From Streptomyces griseus subsp. griseus (GTDB lineage Bacteria; Actinomycetota; Actinomycetes; Streptomycetales; Streptomycetaceae): a stretch of 38,643 bases of DNA. The first letter of the stretch is position 1. Each line of letters begins with the position of its first letter. Below are positions 8,536-16,117 of the stretch, one piece after another. The stretch lies in NCBI RefSeq assembly GCF_000720255.1, contig NZ_JOJE01000053.1, positions 1 to 38,643 on the forward strand. Direction: 5' to 3'. The position numbers were made by a program, and so were the translations under genes. The notes beneath the pieces were generated by a model, which was given only the letters and a program-made list of their open reading frames with translations, did no database searches and was not told the DNA's origin.

Positions 8536-9081
8536 CTACCAGACGAGGGCGTCGGCGGGGTTGTCCTGCCAGTAGGTGACGGCGGCGGCGCTGTTGAAGA
8601 AGATGCCGCCGTTGGGCAGCTTCAGGGTCTTCTCCTTGTTGGTCGCGCCGCCGTTCCTGTCGGCGAGGATGACGCCCAGGGTCTTCTCCGTGCCGCCCCC
8701 TTCACCGTCGACGGATGACGTCAGGATGCCCGCGTACGCCGACTGGCCGGGCTTGAGCGTCACCACGGACTGCGGGGTGCTGTCCTCGACCCACGCCACC
8801 GGGGCCTGGGCGTCGGCGCCGGCCCTCAGGAAGGGGGCGCTGTAGGCGTAGCAGGGCTTGGTGCCCGTGTTGGTGGCCTTGAGGAGGAGGTGGTTGATCG
8901 GGCGCGTCGCCTCGGTGACGGTCAGCTCGGTGTTCGCCGCGGTGCAGGTGACGACCGACGCCTCCTTCGTGGCGGCGGAAGCGGTCTGCGCGGCGGCCTG
9001 GATGCCGACGAGCGAGAGGGCGGCGGCGACGACCATGGAGGAGGCGGCCGTGCGGGAGAAGGAACGAGTGGCGATACGCAT
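8536..9081 (-). CDS. Secreted DUF4232-domain protein
   Basis: A 181-residue protein with a signal peptide (residues 1-38: basic MRIATRSFSR, a hydrophobic core, then AQTASAA). One beta-rich DUF4232 domain follows, recognisable from VTCTAANTELTVTEA, HLLLKATNTGTKPCYAY and LKPGQSAYAGI. Two cysteines (in VVTCTAAN and TKPCYAY) are likely to form a disulfide. The family is common in Streptomyces and its function is unknown. A weak AGAGAAAG precedes the ATG at 9079-9081; the upstream 50 residues of the open frame lack secretion features. Divergent from the XRE regulator gene. Confidence 0.8.
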   Translation of the reverse strand: MRIATRSFSRTAASSMVVAAALSLVGIQAAAQTASAATKEASVVTCTAANTELTVTEATRPINHLLLKATNTGTKPCYAYSAPFLRAGADAQAPVAWVEDSTPQSVVTLKPGQSAYAGILTSSVDGEGGGTEKTLGVILADRNGGATNKEKTLKLPNGGIFFNSAAAVTYWQDNPADALVW

Positions 9082-9236
9082 GAATAAGCTGCTTTCTCTG
9101 AACAAGAGGAAGACCGCGGACGAACGCGCCCGAAGCGCGGTCCGCGCAAGCGGAGTTGAGCGGGGCCGATCACCGTGTCCGGCGAGGCGCCGTGCTTGGA
9201 TGACCCAAGCCTGTGCCACGCGGTGTCCCATCCGCC

Positions 9237-9317
9237 ATTCCAGCGGGAATTTTGGGACGCTGGGATGCGCGAACAGGCTCTGAGCTGGGGGAACAGGACC
9301 TCTCTGGGATGCGGAAC
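9237..9317. promoter_or_regulatory. Repeat motifs ahead of the XRE regulator gene
   Basis: ATTCC (9237-9241) and GGAAT (9246-9250) form a short inverted repeat. A direct repeat, TGGGATGCG(C)GAAC, occurs at 9261-9274 and again at 9305-9317, 44 bases apart (about four helical turns). The second copy lies just before the ribosome binding site (ATGGAGG) of the gene at 9332. These could be autoregulatory sites, but no experiment or consensus supports that yet. Confidence 0.3.
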
Positions 9318-9331
9318 GGAATGGAGGACCG

Positions 9332-10678
9332 GTGGGGGCGGCTGAGGAGATTGCTGATTTCGCCGCGTTGCTGCGCGAGTTGAAGCAGCGATCAGGGCTG
9401 AGTTACGAGGCGCTGGCGAAGCGGGCGCACATGAGCACCTCGACGCTGCACCGGTACTGCAAGGGGGAAGGAGTGCCGGCCGACAACGCGGCCGTCTCCC
9501 GTTTCGGCCGGGTGTGCAAGGCCACTCCCGAGGAACTGGTCGAGTTGCACCGGCGCTGGGTCCTGGCGGACGCGGCACGGGAACGCGCCCGGCGGGCCGC
9601 GCAGGCACCCGCGGACCACCCGCAGCCGGAGACCGCGTCGGACACCCCGCCCCCGCCCGCGGCGCCGACCGCGTCCGTACCCGGGGACCCTCCCGGGCCC
9701 GTCGCCGAACCGTCGCCCGAGGCGGCTGTCCTCGCTCGCCGCACGCCGACGTTCCCGCGGACCGCCCGCAGGCGGTGGGCCCTGATCGCGGCGGGCACCG
9801 CCGTCGTCGTCGCCGTGTGCACCGCGCTCACGGTCGACCTGAAGGGCCGGGGGACGGACCTGGCGGAGAACGGCCGGTCGGCCGGCGCCGCGACCTCCTC
9901 CGGGCAGCCGGGCGCCGCCGCCTCCACGCCGCACCCCTCGGCGTCCCCGTCCCCCTCCGTGCGTCCGAGCCGCTCCCCGTCCCCGACCCGCCCCAAGCCC
10001 GACGCCGAGCCGTTACCGCGGAGCCCTGACACGTCGGCGCACCGCCCTGACACGGGCCGTGCCCGGGACGGTGACGCGGTCCCGCTCACGGTGAGCACCC
10101 GCACGTACGCCTGGGACGACCCGCAGTGCGAGGGGAAGTACCTGATCGACCGGCCTCCCGGCGAGGTCTCGCCGCCGGTGATGGGGCAGGACGTGCCGGG
10201 CTGGGTGAAGGCGCACGGCGCCATCGCCGCCGACGGGCAGCGGGTGGCGCTGACCGTCCAGGGCGCCGGGGACGAGACCGTCGTCATCGAGTCCCTGCAC
10301 GTCCGTGTGGTCGACTCGAGCGCGCCCCCGGCCTGGAACGCCTACGAGGGGTCGTCGGGCTGCGGCGGGGGTGTCGAGACGAGGTCGTTCGGCACGGACC
10401 TCGACGCCGTTCATCCCACCATCGTGCCGAAGGCCGGCCAGCGCGGTGTCCCCTACAAGGTCAGCCGGTCCGACCCCGAGGTGCTGTACATCACCGCCCA
10501 TGCCAAGGCAAACGACGTGCACTGGTACGTGGAGTTGCAGTGGTCCAGCGGCGGCCGCCAGGGAACCGTCCGGATCGACGACCACGGCAAGCCGTTCCGC
10601 ACCAGCGGCAGCCAGGGCCGTCCCGTCTACGAGTACCCGGTCGGCGGTCCCGAGTGGTACGAAGTGGCGCAGAACTGA
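9332..10678 (+). CDS. Membrane-anchored XRE-family regulator containing a TTA codon
   Basis: A 448-residue protein. Residues 7-75 are an XRE-type helix-turn-helix (LLRELKQRSGLSYEALAKRAHMSTSTLHRYCKGEGVP), a type common in Streptomyces. A Pro/Ala-rich cytoplasmic linker follows (about 90-145), then one transmembrane helix (about 148-168). A Ser/Pro linker leads to an extracytoplasmic domain (about 245-448) with two cysteines (DPQCEGKY and SSGCGGG). The layout suggests a one-component transmembrane sensor/regulator; its signal and targets are unknown. The GTG start follows ATGGAGG. Leucine 228 is encoded by TTA, so synthesis should need the bldA tRNA. Confidence 0.82.
   Translation: MGAAEEIADFAALLRELKQRSGLSYEALAKRAHMSTSTLHRYCKGEGVPADNAAVSRFGRVCKATPEELVELHRRWVLADAARERARRAAQAPADHPQPETASDTPPPPAAPTASVPGDPPGPVAEPSPEAAVLARRTPTFPRTARRRWALIAAGTAVVVAVCTALTVDLKGRGTDLAENGRSAGAATSSGQPGAAASTPHPSASPSPSVRPSRSPSPTRPKPDAEPLPRSPDTSAHRPDTGRARDGDAVPLTVSTRTYAWDDPQCEGKYLIDRPPGEVSPPVMGQDVPGWVKAHGAIAADGQRVALTVQGAGDETVVIESLHVRVVDSSAPPAWNAYEGSSGCGGGVETRSFGTDLDAVHPTIVPKAGQRGVPYKVSRSDPEVLYITAHAKANDVHWYVELQWSSGGRQGTVRIDDHGKPFRTSGSQGRPVYEYPVGGPEWYEVAQN
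10013..10015 (+). promoter_or_regulatory. In-frame TTA (bldA) codon in the XRE gene
   Basis: TTA is codon 228 of the gene that starts at 9332, inside AEPLPRS. In Streptomyces TTA is read only by the developmentally controlled bldA leucyl-tRNA, so it acts as a translational switch. It lies in the disordered linker after the membrane helix, so without the tRNA the product would stop before the outer domain. Confidence 0.8.
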
Positions 10679-10807
10679 TCTCCGGGTCCCGGCAAGATCC
10701 TCACCGAGGCGCCGCGCCCCGCTGATGTGGGCGAAGCGGGCCCAAGTGTTATTGAATGAAATGTGCGGTCAGGAATCCCGGGACCCTGTCGCCCGGGTTA
10801 CGGCACG

Positions 10808-10828
10808 GCCCCGGCGCTGTGCCGGGGC
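10808..10828 (+). promoter_or_regulatory. Hairpin in the leader of the SpoIIE-family gene
   Basis: GCCCCGGC (10808-10815) pairs perfectly with GCCGGGGC (10821-10828), leaving a five-base loop. It ends 24 bases before the ATG of the phosphatase gene and 130 bases after the XRE stop. It could terminate read-through from the XRE gene or shape the leader mRNA. Confidence 0.35.
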
Positions 10829-10852
10829 TGGCGAGCGAGCTGAGAGAGCCGC

Positions 10853-13015
10853 ATGGACTCCACATCCTCCCCCTCCTCTCCGTCGCCGTTCGACATGGTG
10901 AGCAGCGCCTTGGGACAGTACATCCCGCGCGGCGGAGCGGCGGCGGCCGCCGGTTCTGCCCGCGCGCAGGGCGACCGCACCGTCGGCCGGCCCGTACCCG
11001 CGCACCCGCTGGGCGGCCCTCAGGAGCAGATCCTCGGCGCGGTCAACCTGGACCGGGACCTGAGGATCACCCGCTGCAATCTGGAGGCCCCCGTCTTCAC
11101 GGGAGTGGAGGCCACGATCGGGAGCACTTTCGTCGATCTTCTGCCTCGCGGGGACGTACCGACGGTCACACGGCGGTTGCGGCAGGTCCTCGAGACCGGT
11201 GAGCCGCACGTCGCCCGGGTCCAGCGCCTGCGGCGCGGCGACGGGTCGGAGCTGGTGGTCTCGATGAGCATCCTGGCCGCCGCGGCGCCCCAGGAGGGCC
11301 TGACCGTCACCCTGATCGCCATGGCCAGGAGGCTGCACCTGTACGCCGCCGAGACGGCGATCGGCACCTCGCTGGACATCGGCGAGACCGCGCGGTCGCT
11401 GGCGGAGTCCCTGCTGGCCTGGGGGGAGGTGGCCGCCATCGACCTCGATTTCGCCGTGTGGACGGGCGAGGCGGTCACCGAGCAGCCGCAGGGCCGCATC
11501 CGGCTGCGGCGGGCGGCCCTGGTTCCGGACCGGGCGTGGCCCGACGGTTACGTGACTCCGGGCGACGATCTTCCCGCCGATGCGAGCCGCCTGCTGTCGC
11601 AAGCGGTCCTGCGTGACGATGCCGCGCAGGCCATCGTCATACCCGGCCGGGAGGTGATCGAGCGGGTACTCGGCAGCCCGCGGCTGGTACGGGCCCTGGT
11701 GCCCGGGGACCGGGCGGCGGGGGTGGCGTGCATACCGCTGGTCCTGGACGGCGTGCCGCCCGTCGTGCTGGGCGTGGCGGAGGTCTGGCGGCGGGCGGAC
11801 CGCCCCTTCGACGACAGCGAGCTGATCGACCTGCAGGAACTGGTGGCGAGGACCTCTCACCATGTCGACCTGGCCCGTCAGCACCAGCGCGAGCACACCC
11901 AGGTGCTGGCGTTGCAGCGCCGACTGCTGCCCCGGACCGGTGGCGACACCATCGAGACCGCCAGCGTGTATCAGCCCGCCACCCCCGACAGCGCGGGAGT
12001 CGGCGGGGACTGGGTGAACAGCTTCCCGCTGCCGGACGGCCGTACCGCGCTGGTGGTCGGGGACGTCGTCGGGCACGGTCTGGGAGCCGCGGCCACCATG
12101 GGGCAGCTGAGCATGGAGGCGCGCGCGCTGCTGTCCGCGGGGCTGGCGCCCGACGAGGTGCTGGAGCACCTGGACGAGACCGTGACGCTGCTGGACGACG
12201 CGGAGTCGGGTCTCGCGGCCGGTTACAGCGCCCTCGGGTCGAGCTGCTGCATCGCCGTCTACGACCCGGTCAGCCACCAGGTGGCGCTGTCCAGCGCCGG
12301 CCACCTGCCTCCGGTCCTGGTGCCCCCGGAGGGACCCGCCGGTCCGGTCGCGGTCAGCCCTCACCCCGGGCTGGGCGCCGAGTTCGCGCTGCGGGAGCCG
12401 TTCGACGTGCACGTGTTCGCCGCACCCCCGGGCACCCTCCTCGCCCTCTACACCGACGGCCTGGTGGAGGATCCCGCCGTGTCGATCGACGACGGCATCG
12501 GCAGGCTGGCGGACGCCTTGTCCGCGGTGCACCCGTGGGACGCCCTGCAGCAGGCCGCGCGGCGCGTGGTCTCCGCGCTGGCGCCCGGCCGCCGGCGCGA
12601 CGACGTGACCCTGCTGCTCGCGCGCATGATCGGCTACCGCAAGGAGGACACCGCGACCTGGCGTCTGCCGGCCCGCGACGACGCGGCCGCCCGGGCCCGC
12701 ACGCTGGTCTCCGCGCTGCTGGGGCAGTGGCACATCAGGGACGGCACCCGGGACAGCGTGCTGCTGGTGGTCGACGAGCTGGTCGCCAACGCGGTCCGCT
12801 TCGCCGCCGGACCCATCACCGTACGGCTGATCAGGACCGGCCACGGGCTGCTGTGCGAGGTGGGCGACACCGGCAACGGCAGGCCGCGGCTGGGCCACAC
12901 CGAGCTCTTCGACGACGGTGGCCGCGGGTTGCACGTCGTGCACGGGCTCAGCACCCGGTGGGGGGTGCGGTGGACGGACACCGGCAAGGTGGTCTGGGCG
13001 GCAGTCGCGAGGTGA
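10853..13015 (+). CDS. PAS-GAF-SpoIIE phosphatase with C-terminal HATPase domain
   Basis: A 720-residue cytoplasmic signalling protein. About residues 55-155 form a PAS-like domain (ILGAVNLDRDLRITRCN...VEATIGSTFVDLL) and about 165-345 a GAF-like domain. About 365-585 form a PP2C/SpoIIE serine phosphatase, with GGDW and DVVGHGLGAA supplying metal-binding aspartates. About 600-715 form an RsbW-type ATPase with VDELVANAVRF (N box) and VGDTGNG and GGRGLHVV (G boxes). Such fusions control anti-sigma/anti-anti-sigma partner switches: the phosphatase activates the antagonist and the ATPase can act as kinase. No partner STAS gene is nearby. GAGAG precedes the ATG; the spacing is acceptable. Confidence 0.9.
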   Translation: MDSTSSPSSPSPFDMVSSALGQYIPRGGAAAAAGSARAQGDRTVGRPVPAHPLGGPQEQILGAVNLDRDLRITRCNLEAPVFTGVEATIGSTFVDLLPRGDVPTVTRRLRQVLETGEPHVARVQRLRRGDGSELVVSMSILAAAAPQEGLTVTLIAMARRLHLYAAETAIGTSLDIGETARSLAESLLAWGEVAAIDLDFAVWTGEAVTEQPQGRIRLRRAALVPDRAWPDGYVTPGDDLPADASRLLSQAVLRDDAAQAIVIPGREVIERVLGSPRLVRALVPGDRAAGVACIPLVLDGVPPVVLGVAEVWRRADRPFDDSELIDLQELVARTSHHVDLARQHQREHTQVLALQRRLLPRTGGDTIETASVYQPATPDSAGVGGDWVNSFPLPDGRTALVVGDVVGHGLGAAATMGQLSMEARALLSAGLAPDEVLEHLDETVTLLDDAESGLAAGYSALGSSCCIAVYDPVSHQVALSSAGHLPPVLVPPEGPAGPVAVSPHPGLGAEFALREPFDVHVFAAPPGTLLALYTDGLVEDPAVSIDDGIGRLADALSAVHPWDALQQAARRVVSALAPGRRRDDVTLLLARMIGYRKEDTATWRLPARDDAAARARTLVSALLGQWHIRDGTRDSVLLVVDELVANAVRFAAGPITVRLIRTGHGLLCEVGDTGNGRPRLGHTELFDDGGRGLHVVHGLSTRWGVRWTDTGKVVWAAVAR

Positions 13016-13054
13016 CGCGGCCGCCGGTGGGCCGGGCTGCACGACGGCCGGTTC

Positions 13055-13073
13055 GGGCGGTGGGAGCCCGCCC
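13055..13073. terminator. Hairpin between convergent SpoIIE and polyketide synthase genes
   Basis: GGGCGG (13055-13060) pairs with CCGCCC (13068-13073) around a seven-base loop, 40 bases after the phosphatase stop and touching the stop codon of the converging polyketide synthase gene. It is a short G+C-rich stem without a T tract, so this is only a possible terminator. Confidence 0.35.
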
Positions 13074-14257
13074 TACAGCCACTCCCCTTCCAGGGCGGTG
13101 GCCGTGAGGCCCGGGGCCGCCGCGTACAGCACGGCACGGCTGCCCGGCTCCTGGCCGGCGTCGTGCGCCCTGCGCAGGATGTCGAACACGGCGGCGCCTC
13201 CGCGGTTGCCGCTGGTGTAGCTGTCCCGGCTGTGGTCCAGCAGCCCCGACGGCCACCCGTCGGGCATCGTCTGCTCCATGTACTCCAGCACCCGGGTCCC
13301 GCCGGGGTGCGCGAGCAGCACATCGGGGTGCCAGCTGTCGGGGTCGTCCCGGTACCGGGCGGCCAGCCATTCCCACATCGCGGTGACCGTCGCCTGCACG
13401 GCGCGCGGCCCGCGCCGGTCCATCACGAAGTGGGCGCCGTCCGCCCGTGTCTCCAGGCGGTGCAGGTCCTGGGTGCCGGGCAGCGTGTGGTGCCAGGCGG
13501 CGTCCAGCCGCAGCACCGACTCGGGTCTCGGGCGGCCCGTGACCACCGCGGCCACCGCGGTGTCCGCGAACAGCAACCGGACGATCAAGGACTCCAGGGT
13601 GTCGTCCGCGGGCTGGTAGGTCGTGCTCAGTGCCTCCGAGATCACGACCAGGACCACCCGGTCGGGGTCCGCGGCCACGAGATCCGCCGCCAGCGCCAGG
13701 GAGCGGGTCCCGGCGATGCAGGCCCACTGCGTGGCCGGCAGCAGCATCACGTCGTTGCGCAGCGGGAGTTGATCGGCCAGGGCGACGTCCAGCCCCGGCA
13801 GCGCCGGGGTGGTGGAGTGACTGGTGATCAAGCAGTCGACGTCCGTGGTGTCCAGCCCGGCGATCTGAAGGGCCCCGCGCGCGGCATGCTCCCCGTAGGA
13901 CCGCACGGCCGCCCAGGCGGGTGCGGTGCGCTCCTGGACGGTCTGCGGCGCGGGTATCGCCTCCAGGGTGGCGATCACGCGGTCCACGTCCGGCTCGGTG
14001 AACCCGTCGCGGGCCAGTGCTTCTCGGGCCGGCCCGATGAGGCCGGCCCGCAGGTCGCTCCCGTCGCCGGGCGCGACGGCGGTCTCCAGCGGCAGCATCC
14101 ACCCGCGGGTCGCGATGCCGGTACTGGCCGCGATGCCGTCGATCCGCGGTGCCCACGCCGCGTGCGGGTGCCGGCCGCGCACCTCCGCCACGATCCGGCT
14201 GGTCTCCACGGGGTGCTTGCCGTGTATGACGGCAGGAGGGCACAGGTAAGCGGCCAT
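13073..14257 (-). CDS. Type III polyketide synthase
   Basis: A 394-residue thiolase-fold enzyme. The type III catalytic triad is visible with the right spacing: C180 in QWACIAGTRSL, H317 in LLAHPGGTRVL and N351 in YTSGNRGGAAVFDIL. The C-terminal APGLTATALEGEW matches the GPGLT block of the chalcone synthase family. The family loads an acyl-CoA on the cysteine, extends it with malonyl-CoA units and cyclises the product, often an alkylresorcinol, alkylpyrone or tetrahydroxynaphthalene. The starter cannot be told. The ATG at 14255-14257 follows GAAAGG. No tailoring gene (P450, methyltransferase, quinone-forming oxygenase) is adjacent. Its promoter region carries two inverted repeats. Confidence 0.87.
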   Translation of the reverse strand: MAAYLCPPAVIHGKHPVETSRIVAEVRGRHPHAAWAPRIDGIAASTGIATRGWMLPLETAVAPGDGSDLRAGLIGPAREALARDGFTEPDVDRVIATLEAIPAPQTVQERTAPAWAAVRSYGEHAARGALQIAGLDTTDVDCLITSHSTTPALPGLDVALADQLPLRNDVMLLPATQWACIAGTRSLALAADLVAADPDRVVLVVISEALSTTYQPADDTLESLIVRLLFADTAVAAVVTGRPRPESVLRLDAAWHHTLPGTQDLHRLETRADGAHFVMDRRGPRAVQATVTAMWEWLAARYRDDPDSWHPDVLLAHPGGTRVLEYMEQTMPDGWPSGLLDHSRDSYTSGNRGGAAVFDILRRAHDAGQEPGSRAVLYAAAPGLTATALEGEWL

Positions 14258-14304
14258 GACGGGCCTTTCTACGGGAACGAGTGGGGTGTCCCGAGCATGG
14301 ACGT

Positions 14305-14373
14305 CAAATGGACATTTGCGCTGTGATCTGGGCAACTTGGGTAGTTCTTAATGTGCGTGACACAGCGCACATT
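14305..14373. promoter_or_regulatory. Inverted repeats upstream of the polyketide synthase gene
   Basis: CAAATG/CATTTG around GA lies at 14305-14318, and AATGTGCG/CGCACATT around an eight-base spacer lies at 14350-14373. The two sites are related: the strand opposite the first reads CACAGCGCAAATG and the second contains CACAGCGCACATT. They are 48-116 bases upstream of the synthase start, so they look like paired operators of a dimeric regulator. A and T are enriched compared with the surroundings. Confidence 0.5.
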
Positions 14374-14395
14374 GCTCCGCAGGGCGGACAGCGAA

Positions 14396-14420
14396 AAGGC
14401 CCGGTCTCTGACCGGGCCTT
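14396..14420 (-). terminator. Intrinsic terminator after the Ig-like membrane protein gene
   Basis: AAGGCCCGGTC (14396-14406) and GACCGGGCCTT (14410-14420) form a perfect 11-bp stem with a three-base loop. Read on the minus strand the stem ends in TTTT, the classical Rho-independent layout. It lies 110 bases after the stop of the gene at 14531 and before the promoter region of the polyketide synthase gene. Confidence 0.8.
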
Positions 14421-14530
14421 AGATCGTGGAATTTTGGTCCCGAGTTGGCGATTTCCGGACGGAACAAGATCCAACTCTTACAGAAGGTGTCAACCCTGAT
14501 CGACAATGTCAGGTAACCATGACGCGTGCT

Positions 14531-15937
14531 TCACCTCGTGGTGCGGCTGAGCACACCGCTCACGTTCAGGACCTCGTGGCACCCCTGTGCCCGGCGGCCG
14601 GTGGCCGGTGTGCCCGGCTTGGCACAGGTCACCTCCACGGTCACGGTGTCGTTCTCAAGGATCTTGATGGGGGTCACCCAGTGATAGTCCTGGTTGCGGA
14701 AGGTCTCCAGCGCGATCGTGGTGATCTTGCGGTCGCCGAAGGTGAGCGTCAGGATCCCCTCGTCGCCCTGGAAGTTGGCGACAACGATGTCCGTCACGGC
14801 GAACACGCTGCCCTCGGGCACCTGGTAGGTACCGGTCTTGGTCTCCCCGCCGGACGTCTGCAGGTCGATGGTCGCCGAGCTCTGCCGGCCGCCACCGGCC
14901 GACGTACCGTCACCGGTCGACGTGCCGTCACCGGTCGAGCTGCCGGCGTCGGCCGAGCTGCCGTCACCGCCCGTTCCGTTCGGCGCACCAGCCCCCCGGT
15001 CGCCGGGCCGGGCGTTCGAACCGGCGCCGGAACCGGTGCCCGGAGACTGTCCCGCCTGGTCCCCACCCGGCGTGGGACGCGGCTGGACCGCCTCGGTGGC
15101 CGCTTCCTTGGCGGCACTGCGCACCGCGGGACGTACCAGGGTGAACCAGGCGAGCAACAGCGCGAGCAGCGCCGCCAGCGCCGCGAGCAGCCACTTCGGG
15201 AAGACCGGGATCTGGACGAACTCCGCGTCCAGCGGCGCCCGGACGGTGTCGGCGTCCCGTTGTGTCCTCTCCTCGTCACCGGTTTCGGCGGTGTCCACGG
15301 TGAACGGCCACACCACGGGCGCGCCGAACCACACCGGCTTGCCCGTGCGGACGCGCAGTCCGACCTCCGCGGACTCGCCCGGCTCCAGCTTCTGCTCCGC
15401 GGGGCTGAAGGCGAAGGCCAGTTCCTCACCGGCCTGGCCGGGGGTGAAGCCCACCTGCACCGGGGTGTTGCCCTGGTTGCGGACCGCAAGCCGGTAACGG
15501 CCGCGAAGCCAGCCGCGCCGGCGGCGCGGGGCCAGCTCGGTGTGCAGCTCGCGGAACTCCTCGACGTGCACGGTGGTTTCGAGGACCCGCACCGCCTCGG
15601 GGTGCTCGGCCGGCAGGACCCGCACGCCGAGGGGCACCTCACCGGCCCGGACCTCCGGAGAACGGGGCGGCTCCAGACGGATCGTCACCGTCTCGGAGGT
15701 GCCCGGATAGAGGGAGACCCTCGGCGGTTCCACGGTGGCCCAGGCGGCGCAGGCCCCTACGACCTCCAGGCTGTACGCCTCGACGATGTCGCTGTCGTTG
15801 CGGACGGTCAGACTGGTCGTGGCGGTGCCACCCGGCGCCACGGTCACTTCCGGAATGTCGAGACCGGGCGCACCGGGACGGGAAGAGGCTGCAGAAGGCG
15901 TCACGCCGCCACCGTAGGACCGTGTCCGGACAGTCAC
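14531..15937 (-). CDS. Membrane protein with cytoplasmic Ig-like domains
   Basis: A 468-residue protein without a signal peptide. Residues 25-125 and about 145-215 look like two Ig-like beta-sandwich domains (TVAPGGTATTSLTVRNDSDIV... and YRLAVRNQGNTPVQV...LEPGESAEVGLRV). One transmembrane helix follows at 249-268 (WLLAALAALLALLLAWF). After it come a low-complexity Gly/Ser/Thr linker with STGDGT repeats and a C-terminal domain (about 345-468) with two cysteines. With no signal peptide, an N-in/C-out topology is likely, which puts the Ig-like domains in the cytoplasm. The start may be the GTG at 15937 or the GTG at 15904. No enzyme motif is visible. It is divergent from the CIS regulator and may belong to the same locus. 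Confidence 0.75.
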   Translation of the reverse strand: MTVRTRSYGGGVTPSAASSRPGAPGLDIPEVTVAPGGTATTSLTVRNDSDIVEAYSLEVVGACAAWATVEPPRVSLYPGTSETVTIRLEPPRSPEVRAGEVPLGVRVLPAEHPEAVRVLETTVHVEEFRELHTELAPRRRRGWLRGRYRLAVRNQGNTPVQVGFTPGQAGEELAFAFSPAEQKLEPGESAEVGLRVRTGKPVWFGAPVVWPFTVDTAETGDEERTQRDADTVRAPLDAEFVQIPVFPKWLLAALAALLALLLAWFTLVRPAVRSAAKEAATEAVQPRPTPGGDQAGQSPGTGSGAGSNARPGDRGAGAPNGTGGDGSSADAGSSTGDGTSTGDGTSAGGGRQSSATIDLQTSGGETKTGTYQVPEGSVFAVTDIVVANFQGDEGILTLTFGDRKITTIALETFRNQDYHWVTPIKILENDTVTVEVTCAKPGTPATGRRAQGCHEVLNVSGVLSRTTR

Positions 15938-15967
15938 GAGAAGCGCGAGGGCAATGTCCGGGCAGCC
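15923..15967. promoter_or_regulatory. TGTCCGG direct repeats at the start of the membrane protein gene
   Basis: TGTCCGGACAG begins at 15923 (TGTCCGGACA is a perfect palindrome) and the near copy TGTCCGGGCAG begins at 15955, 32 bases or about three helical turns later. The first copy overlaps the upstream GTG candidate. This would make sense as an operator if translation really starts at 15904. Confidence 0.3.
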
Positions 15968-16117
15968 ACGGTGCCCCGGAGGTCAAGGACGACTCTCCCG
16001 CGTCGGTGAGCCGTCGACACGGCCCATCACCCCGCGTGCGCCGCCTTCGGGTGGTCACCCGCGCCCGCAACTCCCCACGAACGCCCCACGATCACCCTAC
16101 GAACACATGAAACAGGT

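Noticed and set aside
10756..11202. 148-codon plus-strand open frame overlapping the SpoIIE-family gene
   Set aside because: Out of frame with a well-supported phosphatase; no recognisable motif.
14396..14420. tRNA arm or attachment site
   Set aside because: The perfect stem has a three-base loop and a T tract on the minus strand, with no cloverleaf around it; it is a terminator.
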